Below are positions 1 through 6,894 of a stretch of 8,927 bases of DNA, in pieces. Source of the stretch: Bacilli bacterium (GTDB lineage Bacteria > Bacillota_I > Bacilli_A > RFN20 > CAG-826); contig JAEDJP010000054.1 of the NCBI GenBank assembly GCA_016296285.1, forward strand, positions 1 to 8,927, read 5' to 3'. How positions within the stretch are numbered: position 1 is the stretch's first letter; each line of letters opens with the position of its first letter. Below the pieces are notes generated by a model, which made no database searches, had not been told where the DNA came from, and saw nothing but the letters and a program-made list of their open reading frames with translations. The translations under genes were made by a program, and so were the position numbers.

Positions 1-172
1 AGATGAGGTAGCGGTAGTCGTCGCTATCGAAGAAGCCGCCGGTGAACTCGTTCACTTCCGGGGATCCGGTGTGCGTGATGCCGAGGAAGTTGACGACCGA
101 GGAGTTGTTGGCCTTCGTGAGCTTGAAGGCCCCTTCCTTGCCTTCTTCCGTCGCGATCTCGACCGTGCCGGC
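1..172 (-). repeat. Protein module G, first part only, in the secreted protein
   Basis: Residues about 275-331. G288-A-F and FFDSDDYRYLI (321-331) match the first half of the module; the spacing of 41 residues from G288 to Tyr329 fits copies A, B and F (39-40). The W-x-T half would lie outside the window. Confidence 0.55.
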
Positions 173-994
173 GCCCGATTTGAAGTAGGGGGCGACCGAG
201 GGATTGATTTCCTTGGCCACCTCGATGTTGCGGAGGTCCATGGTGGCCGGGGCTTCGAGGCTGCCGCCGTTGGTCCAGAAGGTGTTGAAATTATCGCCGA
301 TGAGCTCGAAATACATCGTGTACCACGTGCCGGGGGCGATGCGGTTCACGCGCTTGCCGGACGCATCGAAGGCATTGATCTGGCGGCCGGTGGGGAAGGC
401 GGCGTTCAGGGCGATCTCAGGAACGTAGAACTCGCTCACGGCCGGCCCGAAGCGGACGTTGAAGCTCGGGACGGTCTCCCCGAAGCGGACATCGAGCTTC
501 AGGTATTTGGCTCCGAATGACGATGCGGCGTTGTAGACCTGGTAGAACACCGGGCCGGATTCGCCCCAGTTTTGGGCGTTGCCGGACAGGACGCCGCTAC
601 TCTTGTTCGCGACCGTCCAGGTCCCATCCCCGTTGTCGGCGATGGAAACGTTCGAAGCCATGTCATCCCGGACGTAGGGGAAAACGGGCTCGACGCGGCG
701 ATCGTCCCCTTGCGGGATGAGGGCCCGTTCCTCAGACGAGAGAACGGCGTCGGTCCACGCCCCGGTTCCGGGGAGGGTGAGGAAGTGCTCGTGGCAAGAG
801 CAGCAGACCCAGTATTCCCTCACGCCGATCTCTTTCCCCGACGGCAAAGCTTCCGCGTAGTGGTATCCCGCGTGGACGTGCGGGGTGTCTTCCGCGGACA
901 GGTTGCCGGTGGCGAAAGCGGCGAAGGACGTGAGTCCGATGACGGCGATGGCCCCGGTGAGGGAGAGGGCCATCAAGGCTTTCCTTTTGTTCAT
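1..994 (-). CDS. Secreted module-containing protein with a Cys/His motif, partial (3' end outside window)
   Basis: The first 331 residues of a protein whose frame stays open to the window edge. It begins MNKRKALMAL, with a cleavable signal peptide ending near AFA (26-28) and no lipobox, unlike the other exported proteins here. Residues 39-83 hold a His/Cys-rich motif, HVHAGYHY (39-46) then EYWVCCSCHEHFL (60-72), possibly a small metal-binding or disulfide-stabilised domain. Residues about 115-258 are a full copy of the module found in the upstream lipoprotein: GDGTWTV (122-128), QNWGESGPVF (141-150), YLKLDVRF (164-171), PGTWYTMYF (221-229), WTNGGSLEAP (240-249). A second copy begins near 275 (GAFKL at 288-292, YRYLI at 327-331) and runs off the window. 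GAAAGGAG 10 nt upstream supports the start. It probably acts at the surface with the lipoproteins; a C-terminal anchor or catalytic domain may lie beyond the window. Function is not known. Confidence 0.88.
   Translation of the reverse strand, partial: MNKRKALMALSLTGAIAVIGLTSFAAFATGNLSAEDTPHVHAGYHYAEALPSGKEIGVREYWVCCSCHEHFLTLPGTGAWTDAVLSSEERALIPQGDDRRVEPVFPYVRDDMASNVSIADNGDGTWTVANKSSGVLSGNAQNWGESGPVFYQVYNAASSFGAKYLKLDVRFGETVPSFNVRFGPAVSEFYVPEIALNAAFPTGRQINAFDASGKRVNRIAPGTWYTMYFELIGDNFNTFWTNGGSLEAPATMDLRNIEVAKEINPSVAPYFKSGAGTVEIATEEGKEGAFKLTKANNSSVVNFLGITHTGSPEVNEFTGGFFDSDDYRYLI
221..652 (-). repeat. Protein module F of the repeated beta-rich family, in the secreted protein
   Basis: Residues about 115-258 of the partial protein. 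Closest in sequence to modules D and E: NWGESG, YLKLDV, GTWYTM and TNGGSLEAP are in the same order, with Tyr164 to Trp224 spaced 60 residues as in D (60) and E (59). Confidence 0.8.
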
Positions 995-1004
995 GTTCGA
1001 TGAA

Positions 1005-1012
1005 CTCCTTTC
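1005..1012 (-). promoter_or_regulatory. Ribosome binding site GAAAGGAG for the secreted module protein at the window edge
   Basis: GAAAGGAG in an A-rich leader, 10 nt before the ATG at 994. The same octamer as before three other genes here; it establishes that a real gene starts at 994. Confidence 0.88.
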
Positions 1013-1027
1013 TTTTGTTTATTGATT

Positions 1028-1044
1028 GGTCCTTGGGCAGGACC
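1028..1044 (-). other. Small inverted repeat in the 65-nt gap between the two module-bearing genes
   Basis: GGTCC and GGACC flank a 7-nt loop. On the transcribed strand the sequence after it is A-rich, not T-rich, so it is not a standard intrinsic terminator. An overlapping alternative pairing (CCTTTGG with CCCAAGG, one mismatch) is possible. It may simply be a chance hairpin or an mRNA stability element. The gap of 995-1059 otherwise holds the A-rich leader and ribosome binding site of the next gene. No convincing promoter is visible. Confidence 0.3.
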
Positions 1045-1059
1045 GAGAAACCAAAGGGA

Positions 1060-4000
1060 TCAAAGCGCGGGGCTTTCCTTGTAGAAGGACGGGGCGCCAA
1101 GAAGCATGGAGGAGGGGGCTTCGGGGGAACCGCCGTTGAGGTAGAGCGCGACCTCGGTCCAGTTCGCGTAGCCCTGGTCATAGAGGACCGGGATGACGAG
1201 GGTGTACCAGACGCCGAATTCGAGGGTACCGGCTTTGGTTCCGCCTTTCTCATAAAGCAGGACGTCCTCGGGGACGGGGGCCCCGAATGCGATGTTCTGC
1301 TTGAAATAAGTCTCGAAACCCGCCTGGCCGAGAACCTTGATCGAGAAACTCGTCCCGGCGAGGAATTTCACGTCGAGCTTGATGTAGTGGTAGCCCTCTT
1401 CGAAGAAGGCGCCCGTGGATTCCTGCGCGGTTAAGGCCGCGGGGTTCGTGACTCCGTCGAAATAGACGCCCGACTCGCCCCAGTTCCGGTTGGCTCCCTC
1501 GTCGGATCCCGGGGTGGCGTTCGTGTAAAGGTAGGTGCCGTCCGCTTGCTTGCGGCAGGAGACGAGGGACCCATAATCCCCGCGGGCGAGGATCGCCATG
1601 GATTCGTAAGCGGGCAAGTCGTAGGAATGGTGGAACCGGAGGTCTTTCAGGTGCAAGACCGACGGGGACGCCTCGCTTCCCCCGTTGGTATAGAGGGTGA
1701 TGCAGGTGTAGCCCGTGTCCGTGGACGTGTAGGAAAGGGAGAGGACCATCGTATACCAGACGCCGGGCTCGACGCGGCGGACGCGTTCCCCCGAGGGGGC
1801 GATGAAGGCGAGGCCGCTTGGGAGGTCCTGCCCCATCTTGATGTCGCGGTACCAGGCGGAATTGAAGTTCCGGTCGGCAGTCGCGCGGAGGGAGAAGCTC
1901 GAGACGGACGGCTCGAAATAGACGCCCATCGAGAGGATGGTGAACCCGTTTTCGAAGAACATGCCGGAACCAGAGCAATCCTTCGCGTTCAAGGTGTCGA
2001 AATAGACGCCGGCCTCGCCCCAGTTCTGGCCGGAGCCGGTGAGCTCGCCGGAAGTCTTGTTCACGTAACGGTAGCTGCCCGCGAATTCCCCTTCGGTCTC
2101 GTAGGTCAGGCTCGCGCTTTCCTGGGCGAGGGGTTGGTCGTCGCGGAGATAGAAGCCATAGACGTCATGGACGAAGCCGATGCGGCGGACGAGGCCCTTG
2201 AGGGACGAGCCGCCTTCGATTTCGAGGAGCGCCCCGAGGGCGGAAGGCTCTTCCCCGACGGGAACGTAGACCGTGAGCCATTTGCCTGTCTTGACCACGG
2301 TTTCTTCGTGTCCATCTTCGGAGAGGACAGTCAAGCCTTCGGGAATCGTCTCGCTCGGGACGAGGTCGCGGGTATCGGGGGTCTTCAGGGTAGCTTTGGT
2401 AACCCCTTCGTCGAGGTGGAGGTCGAAGCGGAGGTAGCGGTAGTGGGAGACGAAGAATTCCCCGTCGGCCCCGGTTTCCGAGAAGGAAACGCTGGCCTTA
2501 CCCTCGGAAGAGATCTCGTAAGCGCCTTTGGACGGGCCTTCAAGAAGGCGGGTGACCGAGGTGGAGGTGCTTACGGCCTCGGGGCGGCGGCGTTCGGGGG
2601 CATAGGAATTCGGGAGGAACGAGGCATCCTCGTAATAGCGGCAATTGTCGACGTAGATCTCGTCATTCGCCTCGCCCGAGGCGAAGCGCATGGATCCGCT
2701 ATAGCAATCCTCGAGGTAATTGTCGGCGAAGGCGAAAGCGACCGTTTGCCAGCGGCCCGCCTCGAGGGTGTTGAGGCGTTCCCCGCCCGCATAGACCACG
2801 AGCCAGGATTCGTAGGCGGAGAGGCTCGTTTCCCCGACCTTCAGGATGGCTTGCGTCTCCGGGGAATCCCCGTTGATCTGGAAGAGGATGGTCGAGGATT
2901 TGGTCGGGTAGATATCGAAGGCGAAATGGCTCCCGAGCTTCGAGAGGCGGTAAAGGGAATCGTCGTAGGTCTCGTTCATCGAGGTCGAGACGACGAGGGC
3001 GTTCTTGATGCTCGAGGCGACGAAGGTCTTGTAGGAATAGGCCCCTTCCCTGCCGGCGAGGGGGACGGAGGATGGGCCGTAGGTCGGGACTTCTTCCGGT
3101 TTCACGACGAGGCTCGGGGCGGAAGATCCCTTGCGGTAGCCCTTGGACACCGGGACCTCGACGTCGAATTCGTCGTTGGTCGCCTGGACGAAGCCGTCCA
3201 TCTTCTCGTAGACGCGGTTCTCACTTGGGAGGAAAGAATCATCGAGGTAGAAGCGGGGCTTGGTGAGGTAGGCGTAACCCGAGGCATCGTTGATGAAAAA
3301 GAAGAAATAGGAGGACAGACCGTAATTCTTGAGCCAAAGGGCGCGGAGGTCATAGACCATCGTGACCCAGGTATTCTTCTCGAGGACGTTCGTGACTTCC
3401 CCGTCCTTGAGGATGGAAAGATAGTCCTTGCGGAAGTAGGAGCCGACCCCGATCCAAGACGTCAAAGACGAGGTGCCGACCATCATGTTCTCGTTCGAGG
3501 ACCAATAGACGTCGTAGGCAAGATACCGTTTGCCCTCGCGATAGAGGTCGACGAGGGTGGTCCCGCGGCTCGCCTCGACGACGTGGGACGCGAAGCACGT
3601 GTTGTCGGTGACCTTCGGGGAAGGGGCGTAATAATAGACGCCTTGGCGGTTGCCGACCGGGTCGGAGGCGGGAGTCAGGGTGTTGTCGGTTTCCTCGGGG
3701 TTGAAGAAATCGCTTTCGACGTAATTCGGGCCGACGTGGACGCGGAAAACCCAGGTCGCGGTCGCCGCATCGATGGTGTAGGTCGCCTCGATTTCCGCGT
3801 CGCCTTCCTTGACGGCGTAGACGCGGTTCCCCTCGAGGCGGACGACATCGGTTCCTTTGGTCACCGCGTAGGTCACGGGTTCCCCGACGGGGGCGCCGCA
3901 ATCGTAGGCGATGGCGTCGAGGTCGCGGTAGCCGAGCTTCGAGGTCGTTTGGTAGAGCTCGATGTCCTCGGTGGAAGCGGTGATGTAGAGGCGTTCCTTG

Positions 4001-4575
4001 ACGTCGATGGTCACGTCCCGACGCGCGAGGGAAAGGCCCTTCCAGTCCGCGCGGACATTGCATTTCGTGGAGCCTAAGGTAAGGCCCTTGAGCATCCCGC
4101 CTTCATAGGAAACGACGCTTGGGTCGGCGATATCGACGGTATAGGCGATCTCGGTCGCCATGAGCTTGCCGTTATAGGAGACTTCCTGGGGCAAGGGGGT
4201 CGCGGTATTCAAATAGCTTTCAAGCGCGCGGAACGAGATCGTGGGGCGCACGCCGGAATCGCGGACGCGGACGTGGAAGGAAAGGGTGGTCTGCCCGTCC
4301 GAGACGGTGACATCGGTTTCCCCGACCCCTTCCGCGTAGAGGCGGTCCTTCTTGACCGAGGCGACGGAAGGATCGGCGACTTCGTAAACGAGGCCTTCCT
4401 TGATCTCGGCGAGGGGGACGTCGACTTCCTCGTAACGGTCGAGCCAGACGTTCTCCTTCCCCTCGATGAGGGAAATCGAAGGCGGGGTCATGCTATCTTC
4501 CGCGGGATTGCCGCAGGAAACGAGCATCGAGAGGGAGGCGAGGGCCAAGAAGGCGAATTTGGTGAGGCGGTTCAT
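1060..4575 (-). CDS. Large modular surface lipoprotein: three BIG2-like Ig domains and five copies of an unrecognised beta-rich module
   Basis: An 1171-residue lipoprotein (signal MLVSC, lipidated Cys21). Residues about 33-281 hold three bacterial Ig-like group 2 domains, recognised by ADPSVASV (67-74), ADPSVVSY (150-157) and LEGNRVYAVKEGDAEI (247-262). The rest is five divergent copies of one module, at about 308-448, 507-655, 680-808, 828-985 and 1005-1166. Each has G-x-Y, then a strand such as YLAYD or YIKLD, then W-x-T (Trp 403, 609, 766, 940, 1123). The last two copies also share NWGE-[AS]-GVYFD and L-Y-x-NGGS. No catalytic signature is seen, so a binding or scaffold role at the cell surface is inferred: Ig domains as a stalk and modules as carbohydrate-binding jelly rolls. 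The stop is TGA, 65 nt before the next gene, which carries the same module. Start set by the ATGA overlap and GAAAGGAG. The biochemical role is unknown. Confidence 0.9.
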   Translation of the reverse strand: MNRLTKFAFLALASLSMLVSCGNPAEDSMTPPSISLIEGKENVWLDRYEEVDVPLAEIKEGLVYEVADPSVASVKKDRLYAEGVGETDVTVSDGQTTLSFHVRVRDSGVRPTISFRALESYLNTATPLPQEVSYNGKLMATEIAYTVDIADPSVVSYEGGMLKGLTLGSTKCNVRADWKGLSLARRDVTIDVKERLYITASTEDIELYQTTSKLGYRDLDAIAYDCGAPVGEPVTYAVTKGTDVVRLEGNRVYAVKEGDAEIEATYTIDAATATWVFRVHVGPNYVESDFFNPEETDNTLTPASDPVGNRQGVYYYAPSPKVTDNTCFASHVVEASRGTTLVDLYREGKRYLAYDVYWSSNENMMVGTSSLTSWIGVGSYFRKDYLSILKDGEVTNVLEKNTWVTMVYDLRALWLKNYGLSSYFFFFINDASGYAYLTKPRFYLDDSFLPSENRVYEKMDGFVQATNDEFDVEVPVSKGYRKGSSAPSLVVKPEEVPTYGPSSVPLAGREGAYSYKTFVASSIKNALVVSTSMNETYDDSLYRLSKLGSHFAFDIYPTKSSTILFQINGDSPETQAILKVGETSLSAYESWLVVYAGGERLNTLEAGRWQTVAFAFADNYLEDCYSGSMRFASGEANDEIYVDNCRYYEDASFLPNSYAPERRRPEAVSTSTSVTRLLEGPSKGAYEISSEGKASVSFSETGADGEFFVSHYRYLRFDLHLDEGVTKATLKTPDTRDLVPSETIPEGLTVLSEDGHEETVVKTGKWLTVYVPVGEEPSALGALLEIEGGSSLKGLVRRIGFVHDVYGFYLRDDQPLAQESASLTYETEGEFAGSYRYVNKTSGELTGSGQNWGEAGVYFDTLNAKDCSGSGMFFENGFTILSMGVYFEPSVSSFSLRATADRNFNSAWYRDIKMGQDLPSGLAFIAPSGERVRRVEPGVWYTMVLSLSYTSTDTGYTCITLYTNGGSEASPSVLHLKDLRFHHSYDLPAYESMAILARGDYGSLVSCRKQADGTYLYTNATPGSDEGANRNWGESGVYFDGVTNPAALTAQESTGAFFEEGYHYIKLDVKFLAGTSFSIKVLGQAGFETYFKQNIAFGAPVPEDVLLYEKGGTKAGTLEFGVWYTLVIPVLYDQGYANWTEVALYLNGGSPEAPSSMLLGAPSFYKESPAL
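1078..1563 (-). repeat. Protein module E of the repeated beta-rich family
   Basis: Residues about 1005-1166. Landmarks: G1013-T-Y, NWGESGVYFD (1031-1040), FFEEGYHYIKLDVKF (1057-1071), FGVWYTLV (1120-1127), LYLNGGSPEAPSSMLL (1144-1159). The protein ends five residues after the module. Confidence 0.8.
1621..2094 (-). repeat. Protein module D of the repeated beta-rich family
   Basis: Residues about 828-985. Landmarks: G833-S-Y, NWGEAGVYFD (851-860), ILSMGVYF (880-887), EPGVWYTMV (936-944), LYTNGGS (961-967) and RFHHSYDLP (980-988). The Asp of the other modules is Gly884 here. Closely similar to module E, offset by exactly 180 residues at NWGE. Confidence 0.8.
2152..3654 (-). repeat. Protein modules A, B and C of the repeated beta-rich family
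   Basis: Divergent copies at residues about 308-448 (A), 507-655 (B) and 680-808 (C). Shared landmarks: G312-V-Y, G511-A-Y, G684-A-Y; strands YLAYDVYW (351-358), FAFDIYP (551-557), YLRFDLHL (714-721); then W403-V-T, W609-Q-T, W766-L-T. A and B both end in an R-[FY]-x5-LP motif (RFYLDDSFLP, RYYEDASFLP). C is the most reduced. Homology rests on motif order and spacing and is weaker here than for D and E. Confidence 0.6.
3733..4479 (-). other. Three tandem BIG2-like Ig domains in the 1171-residue lipoprotein
   Basis: Residues about 33-105, 110-193 and 197-281. Each shows the BIG2 pattern of an expected-state strand (S-V-A-S-V or equivalent), a short hydrophobic strand naming the variant (RLYAEGVGETDV, MLKGLTLGSTKC, RVYAVKEGDAEI) and a closing strand. 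Such domains usually act as spacers or adhesion units on the cell surface. Confidence 0.75.
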
Positions 4576-6422
4576 TCGAAGTCTCCTTTCTCAAGCGATC
4601 CGAAGGCGCCGAAGTAGCGGACGCTCGTGACGTCGTTTCCGTTGAGGTCATAACGAAGCATCCGCGGAAGGGAAGAGCCCCCTTCGTAGATCTTCGGGGA
4701 ACGGGGGACGAACGCGTAGACGCCCTCGAACCCGGTCGCGGCTTCCATCGAGGGGAATTCGGGATCGAAATCGCGGTACTGGGTTTCCCCGAATCCCGCG
4801 AGGATGCCCGGGATCGTGTCGTCGAAATTGAAATAGACGTTGTTCTCGAAATCGAACGTCTTGGAGAAAGCCATCTCGAATCGGACGGTCGTTTTCTTGC
4901 GCATCGCGAAGACGTTGTTGCGGAATTCCCAGCGGTCCCCGGGGATGCCCGTGTAGAAATCCTTCGTGTCGATGACTTTCTGGTTCACGATATCCCCGCC
5001 CATGATGACGGTGTTGTTCGAGAAATCGACATCGTTCACGGTGCCGGAGAGGATGAGGTTGCCGTTGTCGTTGTCCGCGAAGACATTGTTCTTGATCGTG
5101 ACGTCGTGCCAGGGGGCCATCGTCTTCTTGACGACGGGGAGACCATCCTCGTCGAAGATCATCTCGCCGTCTTCCGTGTATTGGATGAGGTTCGTGGTCG
5201 TGTTGCAGCAAAGGAGGCCGCCGCCGTCATTGTGGTGGGCGTAGTTGTACTGGAAGAGGATGTTCGAATTGCCGATGTCGATGTCGAAGCCCTGGCCGTC
5301 GCGAGCGGTGTGGGTGTAGGCCGCCTCGTTGAACTGGAAGGTCAGGTCCTTGCAGGAATGGCACCAGATGGCCGCGCAATAATAGTTCGGGCGCGAGAGG
5401 ACGTGGGCGTGAAGCGAGCGGTTCGCCTCGATGTAGCCCCCGACCGTGACCCCGAGGATGATGCCATCGCCCCCGCTATAGAGGATGTCGTTGCGCCGGA
5501 TGTTCACGTTCTTGTGGGGATACCAGCCGATCTCGTCGCTGTAATAGGGGTTGTTGCCCCAGTCGATGCCCGGGCGCTGGGCCCAGTTGCTGAACACCCA
5601 GATCCCGGTGCGGGTCACGCGCTCGATCACGTTGTTCTCGATCCAGACGTTCTCGTACCAAGACGGGCCTTTCGCGATGGGGGTGTTCGCCTCGAAGATG
5701 ATGCCCCCGCAATTGTAGGAAAAGCGGGAGTCGGGGCAGATGGATTGGACGGCTTGGCCGTCGAGTTCCTCGAGGTCGGTCGGCAGGACGTGGTCCCCGA
5801 GGTTGAAGTTCAGGTCGTGGAGGTAATTGCCGCGGATGACGACGTTTTCCATCGCCCCTTTGCTGGCGGTGGTGACGTGGATCCCGCGCCACCCCATGGG
5901 AGCGGTGAGTTCGAAGCCGCTCAAGCGGATGTTCGACGCCTTCACCTCGACGCAGGAATCGTTGTCGTTCCCCACGATCTTCGCGTAGGGGTTCTCATCG
6001 GTCTTGCCGTAGCTATCGACGATGAGCGGGCTTTCCGGGAGGGCCTTGAAGCGTTCGAGGGTGAGTTTCCCGCCGAAGGTGGAACCGGCCTTGAAGAGGA
6101 CCTTGGTCGGGGTCGCTTCGGCGACGCCTTTCACGAGGCTCGAGGCGGCGCCGAGGGTGCGTTTCGCGTTCTCGGGGGACAGCCCGTCGTTGCTATCGTT
6201 CCCGGCATCCCCGTCGAAATAGTAGGTGACATAGGGCACCGAATCGGCGATCTCGGGATAATCCGGGGATGGGGTGTATTCGAGGATTTCCGGGTCCGCG
6301 GGCAAGGGATTCGAAAGGCTTTCGGTAGAGGGTTCTGCCGAATCGGAGGAAGCAGGTTCGCTTGGCGTCCCGCAGGAAGCGAGAAGGAAGAGGGGCCAGA
6401 GGAAGGATAGGCGCTTGTTCAT
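4572..6422 (-). CDS. Right-handed parallel beta-helix lipoprotein, candidate polysaccharide lyase or glycoside hydrolase
   Basis: A 616-residue surface lipoprotein (signal LLASC, lipidated Cys17, then a Ser/Pro/Glu-rich linker to about residue 45). The segment YYFDGDAGNDSNDGLSPENA (67-86) is the usual opening of secreted parallel beta-helix enzymes. Helix rungs follow as hydrophobic-x-hydrophobic-x-x-N repeats: VVIRGNYLHD (194-203), VWIENNVIER (259-268), VNIRRNDILY (306-315), ILFQYNYAHH (388-397), VTIKNNVFAD (441-450), VDFSNNTVIM (465-474), WEFRNNVFAM (498-507). The most conserved-looking region is DGQGFDIDIG to NDGGGLLCCN (375-407), a plausible active-site face. The C-terminus (YDLNGNDVTSVRYFGAFG, 591-608) resembles the capping end of such enzymes. 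Families with this fold include polysaccharide lyases and GH141; I cannot assign one. Unusual for a surface protein are eight cysteines after Cys17 (157, 229, 238, 349, 354, 357, 405, 406). Start and stop both lie in ATGA overlaps with neighbours. Confidence 0.88.
   Translation of the reverse strand: MNKRLSFLWPLFLLASCGTPSEPASSDSAEPSTESLSNPLPADPEILEYTPSPDYPEIADSVPYVTYYFDGDAGNDSNDGLSPENAKRTLGAASSLVKGVAEATPTKVLFKAGSTFGGKLTLERFKALPESPLIVDSYGKTDENPYAKIVGNDNDSCVEVKASNIRLSGFELTAPMGWRGIHVTTASKGAMENVVIRGNYLHDLNFNLGDHVLPTDLEELDGQAVQSICPDSRFSYNCGGIIFEANTPIAKGPSWYENVWIENNVIERVTRTGIWVFSNWAQRPGIDWGNNPYYSDEIGWYPHKNVNIRRNDILYSGGDGIILGVTVGGYIEANRSLHAHVLSRPNYYCAAIWCHSCKDLTFQFNEAAYTHTARDGQGFDIDIGNSNILFQYNYAHHNDGGGLLCCNTTTNLIQYTEDGEMIFDEDGLPVVKKTMAPWHDVTIKNNVFADNDNGNLILSGTVNDVDFSNNTVIMGGDIVNQKVIDTKDFYTGIPGDRWEFRNNVFAMRKKTTVRFEMAFSKTFDFENNVYFNFDDTIPGILAGFGETQYRDFDPEFPSMEAATGFEGVYAFVPRSPKIYEGGSSLPRMLRYDLNGNDVTSVRYFGAFGSLEKGDFE
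4583..4590 (-). promoter_or_regulatory. Ribosome binding site GAAAGGAG for the 1171-residue lipoprotein
   Basis: GAAAGGAG, 7 nt before the ATG at 4575 and inside the end of the beta-helix gene. With the ATGA overlap it defines the start. Confidence 0.9.
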
Positions 6423-6889
6423 GGGGTTTTCTCCTTTCTAAAAGCGAGGATGGCATAGAGGACGGGGATGGGGAGCAGAAGCAGGCAGACGAACAGGTCG
6501 CCCCGGAAGCCCGCGTGACAGGCGAACAAGAAGGCGCTTGAGGCGGAGGCGAGGCTCACCCAGGCGGCGAAGGCGGCGAACCCGATCGGCACGAGCATGA
6601 GCTGGCCGAGGGGAACGCTCGCGGTCTCGGGGAAGCGGATTTCGCCCCCGACCCTCACGAGGCAGGCGGCAGCCGCGATGGCCGTCATGAGCAGCATGGT
6701 GGCTAAGAGGCTCCGGATGCGAAGGGTGAGGACGGTGAAGCCATGGAGGCGTTTGTCCAGAAACGCGAAGGCAGCGAAGGGCAGGAAGCACAGCCAAAAT
6801 CGCGGGTTTCCCCGCCTTTTCTCAAGGCAGGCGACCGCGATTCCGTACACCTCGACGTAGAGAAGGATGGCAATCCAGGCCCAAAGCAT
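6419..6889 (-). CDS. Small polytopic membrane protein, function unknown
   Basis: I do not recognise this 156-residue protein. It is strongly hydrophobic, with about five likely membrane segments: residues 3-22, a short one near 31-46, 58-80, 96-120 and 131-150. Positive charges follow the first segment (LEKRRGNPR) and close the protein (RKEKTP). No catalytic motif is evident. The chosen start MLWAWIAILL is 5 nt after the binding protein stop; the same frame is open upstream to 6958, but that longer version begins inside the binding protein gene with a charged, unlikely N-terminus. The gene ends in an ATGA overlap with the beta-helix lipoprotein, so it belongs to the operon. It could be an accessory transporter subunit or a membrane anchor for the surface proteins. 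It does not resemble the DUF624 proteins (YesV/YteU type) I know from Lpl-like transporter loci, but I could not run a search. Confidence 0.78.
   Translation of the reverse strand: MLWAWIAILLYVEVYGIAVACLEKRRGNPRFWLCFLPFAAFAFLDKRLHGFTVLTLRIRSLLATMLLMTAIAAAACLVRVGGEIRFPETASVPLGQLMLVPIGFAAFAAWVSLASASSAFLFACHAGFRGDLFVCLLLLPIPVLYAILAFRKEKTP
6431..6438 (-). promoter_or_regulatory. Ribosome binding site GAAAGGAG for the beta-helix lipoprotein
   Basis: GAAAGGAG, 8 nt before the ATG at 6422 and inside the last codons of the membrane protein gene. Confidence 0.9.
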
Positions 6890-6894
6890 TTCTC

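Noticed and set aside
71..1003. Several overlapping open frames around the first kilobase, on both strands
   Set aside because: They overlap the minus-strand gene starting at 994, which has a ribosome binding site, a signal peptide and a module homologous to the neighbouring gene. The others have none of these.
1028..1044. Intrinsic terminator between the last two genes
   Set aside because: The stem is only 5 bp and is followed on the transcribed strand by A-rich sequence with no T-run.
3288..3310. A-rich run inside the large lipoprotein gene as a possible slippage or frameshift site
   Set aside because: It simply encodes four phenylalanines (residues 424-427) within an intact frame; no alternative downstream frame is supported.
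1546..4077. An 843-codon open frame on the plus strand, opposite the large lipoprotein gene
   Set aside because: It lies entirely inside the 1171-residue gene on the other strand. Its translation is repetitive in Gly, Val, Asp, Glu and Arg, as expected from reading GC-rich codons backwards, and it has no recognisable domain.
5106..6410. A 434-codon open frame on the plus strand opposite the beta-helix gene
   Set aside because: It is a low-complexity Val/Asp/Glu/Ala/Gly translation of an antisense frame, without motifs; the minus-strand beta-helix protein explains this region fully.
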